From contig NZ_CP148752.1 in the NCBI RefSeq assembly GCF_040448305.1, positions 6,638,501 to 6,702,500 of the forward strand: DNA of 64,000 nucleotides. The letters run 5' to 3'. The DNA is from Pseudomonas fluorescens (GTDB lineage: Bacteria; Pseudomonadota; Gammaproteobacteria; Pseudomonadales; Pseudomonadaceae). The position numbers were made by a program, and so were the translations under genes. Under the pieces are notes generated by a model, which worked only from the letters and a program-made list of their open reading frames with translations, did not search any database and was not told the origin of the DNA. Of the stretch, positions 27,571 through 36,820 are shown piece by piece. How positions within the stretch are numbered: the first letter of the stretch is position 1; the number at the start of each line of letters is the position of its first letter.

Positions 27571-27586
27571 ATAAGTAAAGACTTAT
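27571..27586. promoter_or_regulatory. Palindrome in the pycA/LysR divergent promoter
   Basis: ATAAGT-AAAG-ACTTAT is a perfect 6-4-6 inverted repeat 37 bp before the LysR gene and 137 bp before pycA. It contains a T-N11-A core, so it is a good candidate for the LysR-regulator site controlling pycA-oadA and its own gene. Confidence 0.5.
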
Positions 27587-27623
27587 AGTTGATTCACCAG
27601 CCAGCGACGAGAGCGACCAGATA

Positions 27624-28586
27624 ATGCGTAAGTCATTGATGCGTATGACTTTGCGGCAATTGCAGATCTTCAACGAGGTCTGTGATTTGCGTTCCTACAG
27701 CCGCGCGGCCGAGGAAATGTCGCTCACACAACCTGCCGTCAGCCTGCAGATTCGTCAACTTGAAGAGCTGATTGGTCAGCCTTTGTTCGATTACGTCGGC
27801 AAAAAACTCTACATGACCGAAGCGGCTGAAGCGTTACAGCGGGCCAGTCGGGATATTTTCGGGCGCCTGGAAAACCTCGACATGCAGCTGTCGGACATGC
27901 AGGGCTCGCTGCAGGGGCAACTGAAACTGGCGATTGAATCCAGCGCCAAATACTTCGTGCCGCATCTGTTTGCCGCATTCAAACGCCAGCACCCGGAAGT
28001 GAACCTGCAACTGACGGTGGTCAATCGCGGCCAAGTCATTCGACGTCTGTCGGACAACCGCGACGACCTGGTGATCATGTCCATGGTGCCTCAGGACATG
28101 GGCCTGGAATTCCTGCCGTTCCTGAACAACCCGATCGTCGCCGTGGCGCCACCGGATCACCCGCTGTGTCATATGGGGCCGCTGCGCCTGCAGGATCTCG
28201 AGCCCTACACACTGCTGCTGCGTGAGCCAGGCTCCGGGACGCGGCTGGCGTGCGAAGAATATTTCAAAGAGAAGCGCGTGCACTTCAACCAGACCCAGGA
28301 GGTCTCGTCTGCCGAAGCTCAGCGTGAATGTGTACTGGCAGGCCTGGGCGTTGCGCTGTTGACGCGCCACGCCCTGAGCCTTGAGCTGGCAACCGGTGGG
28401 CTGATCGAGCTACCGGTCGAAGAGCTGCCACTGTTTCGCAGTTGGTGCCTGGTGCAGGCCAAGGCGAAACGCCTGTCACCGGTGGCTCACGCCTTCCTGG
28501 CGTTTATCCGTAGCGAACGGCTTCAGATCAGCGCGCTGGTTGAGCGTTTCGACGGGACGCCGAGGGAGATGCCTGCCAGAAGTTGA
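27624..28586 (+). CDS. LysR-family regulator divergent to pycA
   Basis: This is a 320-residue LysR regulator. The helix-turn-helix (residues 9-66, including RSYSRAAEEMSLTQPAVSLQIRQL) is followed by an effector-binding domain (residues 95-305). Starts at codons 6 or 8 are possible. A LysR gene is found at this place next to pycA-oadA in other pseudomonads, so control of the carboxylase is likely. The 3' end overlaps a small antisense gene at 28528-28737. Confidence 0.87.
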   Translation: MRKSLMRMTLRQLQIFNEVCDLRSYSRAAEEMSLTQPAVSLQIRQLEELIGQPLFDYVGKKLYMTEAAEALQRASRDIFGRLENLDMQLSDMQGSLQGQLKLAIESSAKYFVPHLFAAFKRQHPEVNLQLTVVNRGQVIRRLSDNRDDLVIMSMVPQDMGLEFLPFLNNPIVAVAPPDHPLCHMGPLRLQDLEPYTLLLREPGSGTRLACEEYFKEKRVHFNQTQEVSSAEAQRECVLAGLGVALLTRHALSLELATGGLIELPVEELPLFRSWCLVQAKAKRLSPVAHAFLAFIRSERLQISALVERFDGTPREMPARS

Positions 28587-28737
28587 GTTCCAACTCCGGA
28601 AAATCGCCAATTTCGGCCAGAAGCTGACGGCGTTCGCAGCGATCTTCGATGGCGCGGCGGAATTCCATGCGGCGCTGATCTTCTTGCTGACGACGGGTTT
28701 TGACAGCGCTGTTGCGTTCTTCGTAGGGCATGGCCAT
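28528..28737 (-). CDS. Small highly charged hypothetical protein
   Basis: This 69-residue protein is rich in Arg and Glu, and residues 5-45 (EERNSAVKTRRQQEDQ onward) are a likely single helix or coiled coil. It starts ATG-GCC-ATG after a strong GGGAG ribosome site with seven-base spacing, which is the main support for it being real. Its last 59 bases are antisense to the end of the LysR gene. I do not recognise a function. Confidence 0.55.
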   Translation of the reverse strand: MAMPYEERNSAVKTRRQQEDQRRMEFRRAIEDRCERRQLLAEIGDFPELELNFWQASPSASRRNAQPAR

Positions 28738-28847
28738 TTCGAGTCTCCCAAGGCGAGTACGGGAGTTTCAAGATAGGCGCGAGGGATGACGGTTTGGCGG
28801 CTTGGGTGTTACAGACTGATGAAAATTGCGGTGTATTCGAGGCCGCC

Positions 28848-28911
28848 ATCGCGAGCAAGCTCGCTCCCACAGGAGATCGCGGTCAAAGGTGGGAGCGAGC
28901 CTGCTCGCGAT
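28848..28911. repeat. REP doublet 5 (short spacer)
   Basis: Inverted 24-bp REP copies occupy 28848-28871 and 28888-28911 with only a 16-bp spacer. They lie just past the 3' end of the RpiR-family gene. Confidence 0.9.
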
Positions 28912-28938
28912 TAAGGTCGGAACGACCTTACGACGACG

Positions 28939-29805
28939 TCAGTCGTCCAGCGCTTTCACCGACTTGGGCGACAACCGCAAGCTGCGCAGGCTGCGCTTGA
29001 CGCTCTTGAGGTGGTTGACCAGGCTCGGGCCGCGCGCCATGGCCACGCCCATCGCCAGCACGTCAATCACCACCAGGTGGGCGATACGCGAAGTCAGCGG
29101 CGTATAGATTTCAGTGTCTTCATGCACATCGATCGCCAGATTGACCGTAGACAGCTCGGCCAATGGCGTCTGGCTCGGGCACAGGGTGATCAACGAGGCA
29201 CCGCTTTCGCGCACCAGGTTGGCAGTGATCAGCAGGTCCTTTGAACGCCCGGACTGGGAAATGCAGATCGCCACGTCGGTTGGCTTGAGCGTCACAGCCG
29301 ACATCGCCTGCATGTGCGGGTCGGAATATGCCGCAGCAGTGAGCAGCAAGCGGAAGAATTTGTGCTGGGCGTCCGCCGCGACCGCACCCGAGGCACCAAA
29401 GCCATAGAACTCGACACGTTGGGCCTGGGACATGAGCGTCACCGCCCGCTGCAATTCCAGCGGATCGAGCTTCTCGCGAACCTCCATCAACGTATGCAGG
29501 GTGGTGTCGAAGATTTTCAGGCTGTAATCGGCGACCGAATCGTCTTCGTGAATCGCAAACTGGCCAAAACTCGCACCCGCCGCCAGGCTCTGGGCCAGCT
29601 TCAGCTTCAGGTCCTGAAAGCCGGAACAACCGATGGCACGGCAAAAACGCACGATGGTCGGTTCGCTGATGCCCACGCTGTGGGCCAGGTCGGCCATGGA
29701 GCTGTGCATCACGGCCGCAGGATCAAGCAGCACGTGGTCGGCGACCTTGAGCTCCGACTTGCGTAACAGGTGGCGAGACTGGGCGATGTGTTGCAGCAGA
29801 TTCAA
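28939..29805 (-). CDS. RpiR-family (HexR-like) transcriptional regulator
   Basis: This is a 288-residue regulator. It has an N-terminal RpiR helix-turn-helix (residues 1-77, including SVGISEPTIVRFCRAIGCSGFQDLKLKLA) and a sugar-phosphate-binding SIS domain (about residues 120-255, with GFGASGAVA and ISQSGRSKDLL). The sequence resembles HexR, the repressor of Entner-Doudoroff genes. However, its place next to pycA-oadA rather than zwf suggests a paralog that senses a related sugar phosphate. A palindrome upstream is a probable autoregulatory site. Confidence 0.85.
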   Translation of the reverse strand: MNLLQHIAQSRHLLRKSELKVADHVLLDPAAVMHSSMADLAHSVGISEPTIVRFCRAIGCSGFQDLKLKLAQSLAAGASFGQFAIHEDDSVADYSLKIFDTTLHTLMEVREKLDPLELQRAVTLMSQAQRVEFYGFGASGAVAADAQHKFFRLLLTAAAYSDPHMQAMSAVTLKPTDVAICISQSGRSKDLLITANLVRESGASLITLCPSQTPLAELSTVNLAIDVHEDTEIYTPLTSRIAHLVVIDVLAMGVAMARGPSLVNHLKSVKRSLRSLRLSPKSVKALDD

Positions 29806-29852
29806 GGGGCTGGACTCTTTGTTATTGGCAGGTGCCGGGGATGTAGCACGCT

Positions 29853-29867
29853 TGTAGTTATACTACA
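29853..29867 (-). promoter_or_regulatory. HexR-like operator upstream of the RpiR gene
   Basis: TGTAGT-TAT-ACTACA is a perfect 6-3-6 inverted repeat 48 bp upstream of the start codon. It resembles the palindromic sites described for HexR. Half-site-like TGTAGCAC sequences occur on both sides (near 29842 and 29932). Confidence 0.6.
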
Positions 29868-30005
29868 TGAATCGGCTTTTTGCCTGCTCAATGCGTTACC
29901 GAATCCCTCGATTTCAGGTGCCCGCGCTTGATGTAGCACTCATGACGCATGCCCAGGTGCGCCAGGTGCGCGCTTTAAAGGACAAAAGCACCTTACGTAT
30001 CCTCG

Positions 30006-32876
30006 TCAGCTTGCAGCTTGCGCGTGCAGCAAACCGGCCAACGTCTCGGCCTCGACCGGGCGGCTGATCAAATAGCCCTGTACTTCATCGCAGCGCTCGG
30101 CTTTGAGGAACTCAAGCTGCTCTTCCCGCTCCACCCCTTCCGCCACGACCTTCAGCTTCAGGCCGTGAGCCATGGCAATAATGGCCCGGGTAATCGCCGC
30201 GTCTTCGCTGCCCTCCCCCAAGCCACGGATAAACGCCTGATCAATCTTCACGTAATCCACCGGGATGCGCTTGAGGTAGCTCAGGGATGAATAACCAGTG
30301 CCAAAATCGTCAATGGCCAGTTTCACCCCAAGATCACGCAACTGCTGGAACGTCGCGATGATGTGTTCAACGCTGTCCAGCAACTGGCTTTCGGTGAGCT
30401 CCAGCTCCAGCAGTTGCGGCGCCAGCCCGGTCTCTTCCAGCACCTGGCGCACCAGACTGACCAGCTTGCCCTGGCGCAATTGATGCACCGACAGATTGAC
30501 CGACACCCGAATCGCTTCCAGCCCCTGCCGTTGCCACTCACAGGCTTGCCAGCAGGCCTGACGCAGTACGAACTCACCGATCGGGCCGATCAATCCGGTT
30601 TCTTCAGCCAGGCCGATGAAATCCCCCGGCGGCACGCGGCCCATGGTCGGATGATCCCAACGCACCAAGGCTTCGGCGGCATTCAATTTGCCAGTGGCCA
30701 GGCACAGTTTCGGTTGGTAAAACACCTTCAGCTGCCTGTCTTCGATGGCTTTGCGCAAGTAGTTTTCCAGCTGTAAACGCTCCAGCGTGCTGGCTTGCAA
30801 ACTGTCGGTGTAAAACTGGAAATTATTACCACCCAGGTGTTTGGCGTGCTGCATCGCCATATTCGACTGACTGACCAGTGCAGAAATTTCCCGGGCGCTG
30901 TCCGGCAACAAGCTGATGCCCATCGACACGCTGACCACCAGCTCATGCCCCTCAATGGTCACCGGCAGACGCAACTTGTTCGCCAGACGAGTCGCCACCC
31001 GGGCCAGGCTCGAAAGGTTGCCGTAGGAGTTGAACAACACGGCAAACTCATCCCCGGAAAGGCGCGCAATGGTGTCTGCTTCAGGCAATGCATTCACCAA
31101 CCGCCGGGCCATCTTCTGCAACAACTGGTCGGCGACTTCATGCCCCAGGCTGTCGTTGAGTTGCTTGAACCGATCGAGATTGATGTGCAGCAACGCCAGG
31201 CTGCGATAACCGCCCTGTCGCACTCGTTGATGAGCCTCGCTGAGTCGTTCGCGAAACATCGCGCGGTTGGCCAGACCGGTAAGCTCGTCGTAATGGGTCA
31301 GATAGCGCATGCGCTCTTCGGATTCTCGGCGGGCCGAGAGATCGGCGAAGAAGCCCACAATATGACTCACATTTCCCCGGGTATCGCGCACGGCATTCAG
31401 TTGCAGCCATTGCGGATACATCTCGCCGTTCTTGCGGGTTTCCACCAATTCGCCCTGCCAACTGCCCTGCTGTTCCAGCGCCTGATGAATTACCGCGTAA
31501 TGCCGACGCGCATCGCGACTGCATGGCAACTCAATGACATTGCGTCCGATCATGTCCTCGATGTCATAGCCGGTCACCCGACTGAAGGCCTGATTGATCG
31601 CGATCAGGACGTAGTTCGGGTCGAAAATCACGATCCCTTCGCTGGCCGCCTCGAACACGGTCGCCGCCAGTTGCCGCTGCTCTTCCAGGCCTTTGCTGGC
31701 GCTGATATCGCGGCGAGTGCCGACCATGCGAATCACCCGACCGTTCTTGGCGCGCTCAACCGCCCGCCCGCGGTCCTCGATCCAGACCCAGTGGCCGTCG
31801 CCATGCCGCACGCGATACTCGATTTGATAGTCCTCGGTGCGGCCCTTCAAATGCTCGACCAACGCCCTTTTCAGCGCAGGAAGATCCTCGGGGTGAAGGC
31901 GCGGCTTGAGGTGACGCAATATCGCCGTGACCTGTTCCGGCTCCAGGCCGAACAATTCCTGAATCTGTGTGTGATGGACTTCGTCGGTTTGCAGATTCCA
32001 GTCCCACAACCCCAACTCGCTGGCCTTCAATGCCAGCGCCAGGCGCGCCTCACTCTTGCTCAGTGCCTGATTGGCGGCATCCAGTTCCAGGCTGCGCTGA
32101 GCAACACGGTTTTCCAGGTCGATCTGGATTTCTCGCAATTCGGTTTCGGCACGCCGGCGCTGTTCAATCTCCTTGGCCAACTTCTGATTGAGCTGGTCAC
32201 TGCAGCTTTGCGCCTGCTGTAGGTGCTCGATCAGTGCCTGATTCTGAAAGCGTCGCATCAAGCCCCGATCGATCAATCGATTGACTTGCCAGGCAACCAC
32301 GCTCAATGCACCTAGCAGAATCAGCCCGAACCAGCCCCAACCTTGCTGCTGTTCGTCAGCTCCCCAAAACATATAGGCGATGGCCGGCAACAGGCAGGGC
32401 AAGGTAAATGACAGAAAGGCCGGCAAACTGACCGCATAAGCCACGCTGGCCGAGAGCGCTGCGGCACCAATGAGGCCGAAGACCCAGGCTTGCTGAATGA
32501 AGTTATCGGCGGGAACCAGGGCGATGCCGGCACCGGCCAGGGTCAGACCGGTGAGGCCGGAGCCCAGCAAAAACATCCGTCGCCAAATGGGATGGGCCTG
32601 ACGGTTGGGAATGGCCGAATCGAAGGCTGCGACCTGAATCACCCGCAATGCCACCAAAGACAACAACCACACCAGCCAGACACTGACCAGGAAATAGCGC
32701 TGCGGGCTCCAGAGCAAACCGGCACAGACCAGGCCATTGATCAGCATGAATAACGTGGGCAGCAGCGAGCCTTGATACAACAGGCGCGTGCGTTCGACCG
32801 CCATTTCCATGGCGTACTGTTTACGGATCTCCCGGGGCTCCACAGTGGGGCCCGACAGGTCGAAGCTGAGAGTCAT
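30006..32876 (-). CDS. Membrane PAS-GGDEF-EAL cyclic-di-GMP protein
   Basis: This is a 956-residue inner-membrane signalling protein. About six hydrophobic segments (residues ~25-200) are followed by a coiled coil (~205-270), two PAS domains with PAC motifs (~275-510), a GGDEF domain and an EAL domain. The GGDEF motif reads LSGDEF, so cyclase activity is possible but uncertain. The EAL domain keeps EALVRW, the NLSVHQ Asn, ELTES, IDDFGTGYSS, KIDQ, AEGVE and the final Gln, so phosphodiesterase activity is expected. The start at 32876 removes 22 unconserved codons. Confidence 0.87.
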   Translation of the reverse strand: MTLSFDLSGPTVEPREIRKQYAMEMAVERTRLLYQGSLLPTLFMLINGLVCAGLLWSPQRYFLVSVWLVWLLSLVALRVIQVAAFDSAIPNRQAHPIWRRMFLLGSGLTGLTLAGAGIALVPADNFIQQAWVFGLIGAAALSASVAYAVSLPAFLSFTLPCLLPAIAYMFWGADEQQQGWGWFGLILLGALSVVAWQVNRLIDRGLMRRFQNQALIEHLQQAQSCSDQLNQKLAKEIEQRRRAETELREIQIDLENRVAQRSLELDAANQALSKSEARLALALKASELGLWDWNLQTDEVHHTQIQELFGLEPEQVTAILRHLKPRLHPEDLPALKRALVEHLKGRTEDYQIEYRVRHGDGHWVWIEDRGRAVERAKNGRVIRMVGTRRDISASKGLEEQRQLAATVFEAASEGIVIFDPNYVLIAINQAFSRVTGYDIEDMIGRNVIELPCSRDARRHYAVIHQALEQQGSWQGELVETRKNGEMYPQWLQLNAVRDTRGNVSHIVGFFADLSARRESEERMRYLTHYDELTGLANRAMFRERLSEAHQRVRQGGYRSLALLHINLDRFKQLNDSLGHEVADQLLQKMARRLVNALPEADTIARLSGDEFAVLFNSYGNLSSLARVATRLANKLRLPVTIEGHELVVSVSMGISLLPDSAREISALVSQSNMAMQHAKHLGGNNFQFYTDSLQASTLERLQLENYLRKAIEDRQLKVFYQPKLCLATGKLNAAEALVRWDHPTMGRVPPGDFIGLAEETGLIGPIGEFVLRQACWQACEWQRQGLEAIRVSVNLSVHQLRQGKLVSLVRQVLEETGLAPQLLELELTESQLLDSVEHIIATFQQLRDLGVKLAIDDFGTGYSSLSYLKRIPVDYVKIDQAFIRGLGEGSEDAAITRAIIAMAHGLKLKVVAEGVEREEQLEFLKAERCDEVQGYLISRPVEAETLAGLLHAQAAS

Positions 32877-33132
32877 AGGCGATGTTCTTGTTCTTATAAT
32901 GATGAGCATGGGCCCGAAACTGCTCGGAGCATACACAAGCAATTGCCCGGACCAAACTGCTGCTGATCAATAAATCGCCAAATATTTCAGCCGCCGATGC
33001 CCCTGAAAATGCTGAGGGCACGCCCCGCCAACGCCTGCAGCCGATGACTGACCGGTCGCCCTTCGCATAACTTTCATCGGTTAAAGCGAAGCGGGGTTTG
33101 CCCGGTGTGTCGCGGCCCCCTAGAATGCCCCG

Positions 33133-35316
33133 ATGCGCGATGATCTCTCCCTTCTGCTGAACTCCCTCAACGATGCCCAACGCCAGGCTGTAGCAGCCTC
33201 CGTGGGTCGTCAGTTGGTCCTGGCCGGTGCTGGTTCCGGTAAAACCCGAGTGCTGGTGCACCGTATCGCCTGGTTGATCCAGGTCGAAAACGCCTCGCCC
33301 CACTCCATCCTGTCGGTGACCTTCACCAACAAGGCCGCTGCCGAGATGCGCCAGCGCATCGAGCAGCTTATGGGTATCAACCCGGCCGGCATGTGGGTCG
33401 GTACCTTCCACGGCCTGGCGCACCGCTTGTTGCGGGCGCACTGGCAGGAAGCGGGCTTAAGCCAGACGTTCCAGATTCTCGACAGCGATGACCAGCAGCG
33501 GTTGGTCAAGCGGGTGATCCGCGAGCTCGGCCTGGACGAACAGCGCTGGCCGGCCCGTCAGGCCCAATGGTTCATCAACGGCCAGAAAGACGAAGGCCTG
33601 CGCCCGCAACACATCCAGGCCAGTGGCGACCTGTTCCTGGCGACCATGCGCGGTATCTATGAAGCCTACGAGGCTGCTTGCCTGCGTGCGGGCGTCATCG
33701 ACTTCTCCGAATTGCTGCTGCGCGCCCTCGATCTGTGGCGCGATCACCCAGGCCTGCTCGCTCACTACCAAAAGCGCTTCCGGCACATTCTGGTGGACGA
33801 GTTCCAGGACACCAACGCCGTGCAATACGCCTGGCTGCGCCTGCTGGCCAAGGGTGGCGACAGCCTGATGGTCGTAGGCGACGATGACCAGTCGATCTAC
33901 GGCTGGCGCGGCGCGAAAATCGAGAACATCTACCAGTATTCCGAAGACTTCCCGGACGCCGAAACCATTCGCCTGGAGCAAAACTATCGCTCCACCGCCG
34001 GCATCCTGAAGGCTGCCAACGCCTTGATCGCCAACAACACCGGGCGCTTGGGCAAAGAGCTGTGGACAGACGGCGGCGACGGCGAAGCGATCAACCTGTA
34101 CGCCGCCTTCAACGAGCACGACGAAGCACGCTACGTTGTCGAAACCATCGAAAGTGCGCTGAAAACCGGCTTGTCTCGCAGCGATATCGCGATTCTGTAC
34201 CGTTCCAACGCCCAATCGCGGGTTCTGGAAGAAGCCTTGCTGCGCGAGCGCATTCCCTACCGTATCTATGGCGGACAGCGCTTCTTCGAACGCGCCGAAA
34301 TCAAGAACGCCATGGCCTACATGCGCTTGCTCGAAGGCCGCGGTAACGATGCCGCGCTGGAACGGGTCATCAACGTGCCGGCCCGTGGCATCGGCGAGAA
34401 AACCGTTGAAGCGATCCGCGACCATGCGCGCCACAGCGATGTGTCGATGTGGGAAGCGATGCGCCAATTGGTAGCCAACAAAGGCCTGACCGGTCGTGCG
34501 GCCGGTGCCTTGGGCGCGTTTATCGAGTTGATCGAGAACCTCGCCGCCAAGTGCATGGAAATGCCACTGCACCTGATGACCCAGACCGTCATCGAGCAGT
34601 CGGGGCTGATCGCCTATCACGAAGCGGAAAAAGGCGAGAAAGGCCAGGCCCGGGTAGAAAACCTTGAGGAACTGGTCAGCGCCGCGCGCAACTTCGAAAA
34701 CAGCGAAGAAGACGAAGACCTGACGCCATTGGCAGCGTTCCTCGGTCACGCGTCGCTGGAGGCCGGCGATACCCAGGCCGACGAGCACGAAGACAGCATT
34801 CAATTGATGACCCTGCACAGCGCCAAGGGCCTGGAATTCCCTTACGTGTTCCTGGTGGGCATGGAAGAAGGCCTGTTCCCGCACAAGATGAGCCTGGAAG
34901 AGCCCGGCCGCCTTGAGGAAGAGCGGCGTCTGGCCTACGTAGGCATCACCCGGGCCATGCAGAATCTGGTGATGACCTTTGCCGAAACCCGACGCCTTTA
35001 TGGCAGCGAGACCTACAACAAGGTGTCGCGTTTCGTACGCGAAGTTCCGAAAGGCCTGATTCAGGAGGTGCGGTTGTCCAACAGCGTCAGCCGTCCATTT
35101 GGTGGCAACCAGTCGATGAGTGGCAGCAACCTGTTCAGCGGCAGCGAGATTCCGCAGACCGGCTTCAGCCTCGGCCAGACCGTACGCCACTCGGTGTTTG
35201 GCGATGGCGTGATCCTCAACTTCGAAGGCGCCGGGGCCCAGGCCCGGGTGCAGGTGAACTTCAGCGAAGGCAGCAAGTGGCTGATGTTGGGTTACGCCAA
35301 ACTGGAAGCTATTTAA
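33133..35316 (+). CDS. uvrD: UvrD, DNA helicase II
   Basis: This is a 727-residue superfamily-1 3'-5' helicase for mismatch and nucleotide-excision repair. Walker A (LVLAGAGSGKTRVLVHRIAW split near residue 30) is followed by DEFQDTN (Walker B), GDDDQSIYGWRGA and EQNYRST. The C-terminal TLHSAKGLEFPYVFLVG and GITRAMQNL motifs complete the set. The last ~50 residues (GQTVRHSVFGDGVILNFEG) are the Tudor-like RNA-polymerase-binding domain. Length and domain order match UvrD rather than Rep or PcrA. Confidence 0.95.
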   Translation: MRDDLSLLLNSLNDAQRQAVAASVGRQLVLAGAGSGKTRVLVHRIAWLIQVENASPHSILSVTFTNKAAAEMRQRIEQLMGINPAGMWVGTFHGLAHRLLRAHWQEAGLSQTFQILDSDDQQRLVKRVIRELGLDEQRWPARQAQWFINGQKDEGLRPQHIQASGDLFLATMRGIYEAYEAACLRAGVIDFSELLLRALDLWRDHPGLLAHYQKRFRHILVDEFQDTNAVQYAWLRLLAKGGDSLMVVGDDDQSIYGWRGAKIENIYQYSEDFPDAETIRLEQNYRSTAGILKAANALIANNTGRLGKELWTDGGDGEAINLYAAFNEHDEARYVVETIESALKTGLSRSDIAILYRSNAQSRVLEEALLRERIPYRIYGGQRFFERAEIKNAMAYMRLLEGRGNDAALERVINVPARGIGEKTVEAIRDHARHSDVSMWEAMRQLVANKGLTGRAAGALGAFIELIENLAAKCMEMPLHLMTQTVIEQSGLIAYHEAEKGEKGQARVENLEELVSAARNFENSEEDEDLTPLAAFLGHASLEAGDTQADEHEDSIQLMTLHSAKGLEFPYVFLVGMEEGLFPHKMSLEEPGRLEEERRLAYVGITRAMQNLVMTFAETRRLYGSETYNKVSRFVREVPKGLIQEVRLSNSVSRPFGGNQSMSGSNLFSGSEIPQTGFSLGQTVRHSVFGDGVILNFEGAGAQARVQVNFSEGSKWLMLGYAKLEAI

Positions 35317-35336
35317 GGTCGCACTGACTGTTTTTC

Positions 35337-35425
35337 TGTGGGAGCGAGCCTGCTCGCGAAGAACGATGACGCGGTGTTTCAGAGACACCGTGATATTCCC
35401 ATTCGCGAGCAGGCTCGCTCCCACA
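35337..35425. repeat. REP doublet 6
   Basis: Inverted 24-bp REP copies at 35337-35360 and 35402-35425 have a 41-bp spacer. They lie 20 bp after uvrD. The 595-bp gap to the next intact gene (35317-35911) holds this doublet and the EamA pseudogene; nothing was seen in 35733-35896. Confidence 0.9.
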
Positions 35426-35452
35426 GGTTGACCTGACTAAAGGCGCTGAAAA

Positions 35453-35732
35453 ATGGGCTCAAGCTTTTTTCCTCCTGGACATTCTGGGTCCTGTTATCGG
35501 CAGCATTCGCCGCAATAACCGCCATTTTCGCGAAAGTTAGCATCGAAAACGTCAACTCCGACTTCGCCACCCTGCTACGTACGATAGTGGTATTGGTCAG
35601 CCTGGCCTTGATTTTGTACGCCACGGGCCAATATCAGTCATTGGGATCGATCTCTGCGAAGAGCTACCTGTTCCTGCTGGAGGAATCGGCCTGATCACGG
35701 CCGGGGTGGTCATGCTGGCTCTGCGACGCTAG
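35453..35732 (+). pseudogene. EamA/DMT-family transporter remnant
   Basis: Conceptual translation gives a recognisable small EamA transporter (normally about 140 residues) broken in three frames. The start ATG at 35453 is in one frame. The body (WVLLSAAFAAITAIFAKV, then NSDFATLLRTIVVLV and LGSISAKSYLFLL) runs from 35476 in a second frame to a TGA at 35692. The C-terminal end (GIGLITAGVVMLALRR) resumes in the third frame and stops at 35732. About 50 residues between YLFLL and GIGLI are missing. It therefore carries a frameshift plus an internal deletion. Confidence 0.75.
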
Positions 35733-35911
35733 GCAAGCGTCCTACAAGCCCTGTCCACTCATCTGACAGATCAAAGTCAAAAGGCCTTCTTGCACTGACT
35801 GGAGCTGAACACGACCTGTCAGGCAAAAGCCCGAAACACTCTGCCGCTAGCCAGTAACACTTCACCTGTGCAACATGGCGCGCGTGCCTTCCACAAATGG
35901 GAATTCCCTTT

Positions 35912-36790
35912 ATGAAACGTTTTCTTAGCATCGCCATGGCGTTGTGCATCGGCCTGACGATGAGTCTCGACGTCAATGCCGCCAAGCGCTTCGGTGGTGG
36001 CAAAAGCGCAGGCGCTGCGCCGACTCACCAGACCAGCCAGATGGCTCCTTCTTCTCCAGGCATGGGCGGCGCTGCGGCGACCGCGGGTGCTGCCGGTGCC
36101 GCTGGCGCCGCTGCCAAGGCCGGTGGCGCTTCGCGCTGGCTCGGCCCACTGGCCGGTATCGCGGCCGGTGGCCTGCTGGCATCCATGTTCATGGGTGACG
36201 GCTTCCAGGGCATGCAGATCCTCGACATCCTGATCATGGCCGTCATTGCGTTCCTGGTCTTCCGCTTTATCGCCGCCCGTCGTCGCAAGCAGCAGGAGCA
36301 GTACGCTCCGGCCGGCCACGCGCCGATGCAACGTGAGGCGTTCGAACAAAAGCCTGCCGGCGGTTCGATCTTCGGTGGTTCGGCAGCGCCTGTTGCCGCT
36401 CGCCCAGTGATCAATGCGCCAGCCTGGTTCAACGAAAGAAACTTCGTCGAAGCGGCACGCAATCACTTCCAGTCCCTGCAACAGCACTGGGACGCCAACG
36501 AAATGGACAAGATCACCGAGTTCGTGACCCCGCAAATGCTGGAGTTCCTCAAGCGTGAGCGTGCTGACCTGGGTGACGGTTTCCAGTCCACCTACATCGA
36601 TAACCTCAATGTACAGCTGGACGGTGTAGACGATCGCGCCGACAAGACCATTGCCACCCTGACTTTCACTGGCGTGTCGAAAACCTCGCGTTTCGACCAG
36701 GGCGAAGTCTTCAGCGAAAGCTGGAACATGGAACGTGCACAGGGCGAAAACCAGCCTTGGCTGGTAGCTGGTATCCGCCAGAACGGCTGA
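35912..36790 (+). CDS. Tim44-like domain protein, membrane-anchored
   Basis: This is a 292-residue exported or membrane-anchored protein. A signal sequence (residues 1-23) is followed by a Gly/Ala-rich low-complexity region and one or two hydrophobic segments (residues ~75-113). The C-terminal Tim44-like domain spans residues ~155-290 (FVEAARNHFQSLQQHWDANEMDKI). The start at 35912 gives a proper signal peptide. Bacterial Tim44-domain proteins are of uncertain function. An intrinsic terminator follows. Confidence 0.85.
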   Translation: MKRFLSIAMALCIGLTMSLDVNAAKRFGGGKSAGAAPTHQTSQMAPSSPGMGGAAATAGAAGAAGAAAKAGGASRWLGPLAGIAAGGLLASMFMGDGFQGMQILDILIMAVIAFLVFRFIAARRRKQQEQYAPAGHAPMQREAFEQKPAGGSIFGGSAAPVAARPVINAPAWFNERNFVEAARNHFQSLQQHWDANEMDKITEFVTPQMLEFLKRERADLGDGFQSTYIDNLNVQLDGVDDRADKTIATLTFTGVSKTSRFDQGEVFSESWNMERAQGENQPWLVAGIRQNG

Positions 36791-36820
36791 TCCCGCGCAG
36801 AGCTTCATCTGCTGTAAACA

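Noticed and set aside
28939..29805. Calling this gene hexR itself
   Set aside because: The protein and operator resemble HexR, but the genuine hexR is expected beside zwf, and the neighbours here are different.
33457..35424. A 655-codon antisense frame opposite uvrD
   Set aside because: It starts inside a REP repeat and mirrors uvrD; no protein family is recognisable.
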